A DNA stretch of 64,000 bases. Source: Ochrobactrum sp. CGA5 (lineage in GTDB: Bacteria; Pseudomonadota; Alphaproteobacteria; Rhizobiales; Rhizobiaceae). Position numbers and translations under genes: made by a program. Below are positions 60,928 to 64,000 of this stretch, one piece after another. Below the pieces are notes generated by a model. The model was given only the letters and a program-made list of their open reading frames with translations. It was not told the DNA's origin and made no database searches. Within the stretch, counting starts at the first letter, position 1; each line of letters starts with the position of its first letter. Location of the stretch: positions 1 to 64,000 of the forward strand of contig NZ_VCIG01000038.1 in NCBI RefSeq assembly GCF_006345815.1, given 5' to 3'.

Positions 60928-61623
60928 TTGCGAATCCTGATCGTTGAAGACGACAAGGACCTGAACCGACAGCTTTCCGAGGCGATGGCTGCTGCCGGTT
61001 ATGTGGTCGACCGCGCCTATGACGGCGAAGAAGGGCACTATCTCGGCGATACCGAGCCCTACGACGCTGTGGTGCTCGATATTGGTCTGCCGCGCATGGA
61101 TGGCATCAGCGTTGTGGAGCGCTGGCGGCGCAGCGGACGCACCATGCCCGTTCTCATGCTGACCGCCCGCGACCGTTGGAGCGACAAGGTTGCCGGTATC
61201 GACGCCGGTGCCGATGACTATGTGGCCAAGCCCTTCCATATTGAGGAAGTGCTGGCGAGGTTGCGCGCCCTGATCCGCCGTGCTGCCGGACATGCTTCGT
61301 CGGAACTGGTCTGTGGGCCGCTCTATCTCGATACGAAAACGTCTAAGGCGAGCGTCAACGGCGTTGCGCTCAAGCTTACCTCGCACGAATATCGGCTTCT
61401 ATCCTATCTGATGCACCACATGGATGAGGTGGTCTCGCGTACGGAACTTGTCGAGCATCTCTATGATCAGGATTTCGACCGCGATTCCAACACGATTGAA
61501 GTCTTTGTCGGCCGCCTGCGCAAAAAGATGGGTGTGGACCTGATCGAAACAGTGCGCGGCATGGGCTATCGCATCCGCTCCGAAGGGGAGATCGAAAGCG
61601 AAACGAAAGGCAACGACAGCTGA
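60928..61623 (+). CDS. feuP: Response regulator, OmpR/PhoB family (FeuP-like)
   Basis: The protein has 231 residues. The receiver domain LRILIVEDDKDLNRQLSEAM has phospho-Asp 51 in VVLDIGLPRMDG, with LTARDR and KPFHIEEVLARLRA. The C-terminal winged helix starts near 130 (KLTSHEYRLLSYLMHHMDEV, SNTIEVFVGRLRKKMGVDLI, ETVRGMGYRIR). The start is the TTG at 60928, where GGGAG lies 8 bp upstream; a further TTG at 60910 adds six residues. It precedes the sensor kinase and belongs to the PhoP-like FeuP group. In Brucella and Sinorhizobium the pair responds to low osmolarity or iron conditions; targets here unknown. Confidence 0.9.
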   Translation: MRILIVEDDKDLNRQLSEAMAAAGYVVDRAYDGEEGHYLGDTEPYDAVVLDIGLPRMDGISVVERWRRSGRTMPVLMLTARDRWSDKVAGIDAGADDYVAKPFHIEEVLARLRALIRRAAGHASSELVCGPLYLDTKTSKASVNGVALKLTSHEYRLLSYLMHHMDEVVSRTELVEHLYDQDFDRDSNTIEVFVGRLRKKMGVDLIETVRGMGYRIRSEGEIESETKGNDS

Positions 61624-61634
61624 AGCTTCTTCGC

Positions 61635-63008
61635 GTGTTTCCCCCTTTGCGTTCGCTCGCGGTCCGCGTCGTCACGCTTTCGACGATCTGGGTCATCGTG
61701 GCACTTGTGGTGGTGGCCACTTTCATCGGGTCACTTTATGGCGATGCGGCACGCAGCAATTTTGAACGCCTGCTGACCGCTCACTTGTTCAGTCTGGTAG
61801 GTGCGGTCAGCACGTCGGGCGAAGGTGTGCTGCAGGGGCGTCCAGAACTGGGCGAGTTGCGCTATTCCAGCCCGCTCTCGGGCTGGTACTGGTCTGTTGA
61901 TCCCGTCACTCCGAACCTGACGGGAAAGCTGCAATCGCCATCACTGACCGGCCGTATCGTGCCGGAAATGCCGGTGGCGCAGGCACCGTTCGACAGCTCC
62001 TTCATGCGCAGCTACACCTTGCCCGGCCTCAACGGCGAGGAGCTTTTCATCGTTGAAACGGAAGTGGTTCTCGATAATGCCAACCGCGTTGCGCGTTTTC
62101 GCGTCATGGGCAATCTCAGCGAGGTTCTGAAAGAGATTTCCGATTTCAGAACCAGCCTCGCGACCTATCTTGCGATCTTTGGTATTGGCAGTATTCTCAT
62201 CAATGCCGCCGCTATCCTGTTCGGTCTGCGTCCGCTCGACAAGGTGCGGCAGGCGCTGGCTGATATTCGCGAGGGGCGCTCGTCAAAGCTCGACGCTTCG
62301 CTGCCCGTCGAGATTGCGCCGCTCGCCACCGAAATGAATGCCCTCATCGAGAACAATCGCCGCATTGTCGAGCGTTCACGAACACAGGTCGGCAATCTCG
62401 CACATTCTCTCAAAACCCCGCTTTCTGTGCTGGTCAATGAAGCACGAAGTATGGGGGGAGAACATGGACGCATTGTGCAGGAACAGAGCGAAGCGATGCA
62501 GATACAGATACAACATTATCTACAGCGTGCGCGTATTGCGGCACAACGCGACAGTGTCGTGTTCCGTACGCCGGTGACGCCGGTTCTCGAACGTATGCAG
62601 CGCGTGACCGCCAAACTCAACCCGACTGTGAATGTTACCTTCAGGAATGATCTGTCCAGTGCCGTCTTTGCTGGCGAGAGGGAAGATCTGGAAGAAATCG
62701 TCGGCAATCTGCTGGAGAATGCGGGCAAATGGGGACGTAAACGCATCAATATCAAGCTTGCCCGTGTTTCTGGGGAGCAACGACGGTTTGAAGTCCTGAT
62801 AGAAGATGACGGGCCGGGGCTGGCATCGGACAAGATCGAAGCGGCGCTCAAGCGCGGTAGCCGTGTCGATGAAACAAAACCGGGAACTGGGCTCGGACTC
62901 GCAATCGTGCAGGATACAGTTCGCGAATATGGCGGTGACTTGCATCTGGGCAAGAGCTCGTTAGGTGGATTGGGCGTCCGGGCCGTGTTGCCGCTGACGG
63001 AAGATTGA
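61635..63008 (+). CDS. feuQ: Sensor histidine kinase (FeuQ-like, PhoQ type)
   Basis: The protein has 457 residues. Two membrane segments (~12-36, TLSTIWVIVALVVVATFIGS; ~176-198, LATYLAIFGIGSILINAAAI) flank a periplasmic sensor domain of ~140 residues. A HAMP-like region follows, then the H-box GNLAHSLKTPLSVLVNEA with His257. The ATPase boxes are LEEIVGNLLENAGKWG, IEDDGPGLASDK and GTGLGLAIVQDTVREYGG. The HSLKTPL box is the PhoQ-type. Its periplasmic part would be the site of action of the small exported protein upstream. It overlaps nothing; feuP stops 12 bp before. Confidence 0.9.
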   Translation: MFPPLRSLAVRVVTLSTIWVIVALVVVATFIGSLYGDAARSNFERLLTAHLFSLVGAVSTSGEGVLQGRPELGELRYSSPLSGWYWSVDPVTPNLTGKLQSPSLTGRIVPEMPVAQAPFDSSFMRSYTLPGLNGEELFIVETEVVLDNANRVARFRVMGNLSEVLKEISDFRTSLATYLAIFGIGSILINAAAILFGLRPLDKVRQALADIREGRSSKLDASLPVEIAPLATEMNALIENNRRIVERSRTQVGNLAHSLKTPLSVLVNEARSMGGEHGRIVQEQSEAMQIQIQHYLQRARIAAQRDSVVFRTPVTPVLERMQRVTAKLNPTVNVTFRNDLSSAVFAGEREDLEEIVGNLLENAGKWGRKRINIKLARVSGEQRRFEVLIEDDGPGLASDKIEAALKRGSRVDETKPGTGLGLAIVQDTVREYGGDLHLGKSSLGGLGVRAVLPLTED

Positions 63009-63106
63009 CGGTTGTGTTTGATCGAAAGCGAACTAGAAGAATACTAAGTATAAAAGTCGTATGATGCGATGGTAAGCATGCTAATTGTTTATGAAGGCCG
63101 GTTGTT

Positions 63107-63559
63107 ATGATGATTGTATCCAGGTTTTCTCACCCTGTTTCAGTTGCTTCGACGATGCTTGTTGTAGCGCTTGCATTGTCGGCTTGCGGCGCGACTAACA
63201 AGGGGACACGTCTCGGTGCGCTGGGCGGCGGTTCTACAGCACAGAAACCGGAAGTCAGCCTGTTGACGTCTCTTGGGAACGGTCTTCTCGGCAACGCTGC
63301 AAATCAGTTGAATGCAGGTGATCGCAAGAAAGCGCTCGAAGCTGAATATCGTGCGCTCGAATATTCACCGGCGGGCAAGACCGTATCCTGGAGTGGAAGT
63401 GGGTCGAATTCCGGCGATGTGACGGCGGCGCAACCCTACCAGGTTGGCTCTCAGAATTGCCGCCAGTATTCACACAGCTTTACCATTGGCGGATCGCTGC
63501 AGACTACCCGCGGAACGGCATGTCGCAATCCGGACGGTAGCTGGACGCCGTTGACCTAA
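63107..63559 (+). CDS. Outer-membrane lipoprotein, surface-antigen-like
   Basis: The protein has 150 residues. MMIVSRFSHPVSVASTMLVV and the lipobox LALSACGA give a lipoprotein with Cys at about 27. The mature part has GNGLLGNAANQLNAGDRKKA, then AEYRALEYSPAGKTVSW and a C-terminal RQYSHSFTIGGSLQTTRGTA that resembles the 17-kDa surface-antigen/RT0821 type domain of alphaproteobacterial lipoproteins. Function is probably structural in the outer membrane. It is separate from feuQ by 98 bp and not obviously cotranscribed. Confidence 0.8.
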   Translation: MMIVSRFSHPVSVASTMLVVALALSACGATNKGTRLGALGGGSTAQKPEVSLLTSLGNGLLGNAANQLNAGDRKKALEAEYRALEYSPAGKTVSWSGSGSNSGDVTAAQPYQVGSQNCRQYSHSFTIGGSLQTTRGTACRNPDGSWTPLT

Positions 63560-63647
63560 CATCAGGCCTTTGCGGCGAATTGCCCTAGGTAGCAACTTAC
63601 TGCAGGTAGTAGTTGGTTTTTCCCTTGGCTGCGCTTAAGTCGTAGCC

Positions 63648-64000
63648 ATGGGATTCTGGCTTGTTGCAGCATTACTGACATTGGCAGCTACTTTGGCTGT
63701 TTTGTTGCCTCTCACGTGGCGCAAGCAGGCATTCTTGCCCGCTGAAAAGAATGATCTCGAGGTCTATCGGGACCAGTTGCGTGAGGTCGAAGCCGACGCT
63801 GCACGCGGTATGATCGACCCTCAGAGCGCCGAACAGGCACGCATTGAAATATCACGTCGCATTTTGAATGCTGAAAAGTCAGCTAAGGAAGCTGCAGAAG
63901 CCGCGGGCAGAGCCGCACCGGGCCGATTGCTGGCTTTTATCGCGGTCCTTGCCGTGCCGCTGATCGCCTGGGGCATCTATCCGCTTCTCGGTAAACCGGA
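63648..64000 (+). CDS. ccmI: Cytochrome c-type biogenesis protein CcmI (CycH), N-terminal part
   Basis: The gene is cut by the window edge after 117 codons. The visible part has a first membrane segment, FWLVAALLTLAATLAVLLPL, a helical section with EVYRDQLREVEADAARGMID and EISRRILNAEKSAKE, and the second membrane segment LLAFIAVLAVPLIAWGIYPL. This is the CcmI N-terminal half, which with CcmF/CcmH hands apocytochrome to the heme-ligation complex. The usual ccmE/F/H genes should follow beyond the window. Confidence 0.88.
   Translation, partial: MGFWLVAALLTLAATLAVLLPLTWRKQAFLPAEKNDLEVYRDQLREVEADAARGMIDPQSAEQARIEISRRILNAEKSAKEAAEAAGRAAPGRLLAFIAVLAVPLIAWGIYPLLGKP

Noticed and set aside
1..64000. 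CRISPR array
   Set aside because: No regularly spaced identical repeats were seen; the few direct repeats (for example ATTGTGAA near 45880) are not spacer arrays.
1..64000. tRNA or rRNA genes
   Set aside because: No cloverleaf-like TTCGAATC arm or rRNA segment was seen in the intergenic stretches inspected.

Overview
The window looks like chromosome of an alphaproteobacterium of the order Hyphomicrobiales, most likely the Brucella/Ochrobactrum group. The evidence is a MucR-type zinc-finger regulator, a betI-betA-betB operon, a FeuP/FeuQ-type two-component pair, RIME-like mosaic repeats, a Rhodobacter-type gene transfer agent (GTA) cluster and a cytochrome c biogenesis gene at the right edge. 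The rhamnose (rmlACBD) set beside mannose genes fits Ochrobactrum-like surface polysaccharide better than classical Brucella, which uses perosamine. The species call is inference; no rRNA or tRNA gene was seen.

Layout. 1-1012: two IS3-family elements, one apparently inserted into a decayed copy of a relative. 1040-8601: surface-polysaccharide sugars (divergent glycosyltransferase, rmlA-rmlC-rmlB-rmlD, then manB-manC for GDP-mannose). 8796-12001: trehalose synthesis (otsB-otsA) with a convergent AraC-type regulator. 12373-16492: a small exported protein and the choline-to-glycine-betaine operon betI-betA-betB with a clear operator-like palindrome upstream of betI. Trehalose and betaine are both compatible solutes, so this forms an osmoprotection block. 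16609-23557: GreB-like factor, a decayed AbrB/Doc toxin-antitoxin remnant, CorA, GntR regulator plus MFS transporter, Fe/Mn superoxide dismutase, haloacid dehalogenase, L,D-transpeptidase and a DUF4287 protein.

23579-32163: HerA-like ATPase, two c-type cytochromes, an AT-rich orphan membrane protein, small conserved proteins and oligopeptidase B. 32733-45633: mucR, a DnaA-C-terminal-like protein with a DUF6456 partner, amidase, SufE, a DUF5330 protein bracketed by palindromic repeats, a membrane histidine kinase overlapping a peptidoglycan-binding protein, DUF1491, DUF2336, a DUF1214/DUF1254 pair and a bifunctional penicillin-binding protein.

45866-60479: a nearly colinear GTA structural cluster in RcGTA order (small and large terminase, portal, gp3.5-like membrane protein, prohead protease, capsid, head-tail connectors, tail terminator, major tail protein, gp10 and chaperone, short tape measure, gp12-gp13-gp14 and the gp15 'megatron'). 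A holin-like membrane protein follows. Two palindromic repeat elements have landed inside it, between protease and capsid and between tape measure and gp12.

60581-64000: a small exported protein in the position of FeuN, the FeuP/FeuQ two-component system, a lipoprotein, and the beginning of ccmI. The strongest second-look items are the GTA cluster with its start-codon hairpin, internal mosaic repeats and holin-like tail gene, the FeuN-like gene, the nested IS elements and the toxin-antitoxin remnant.
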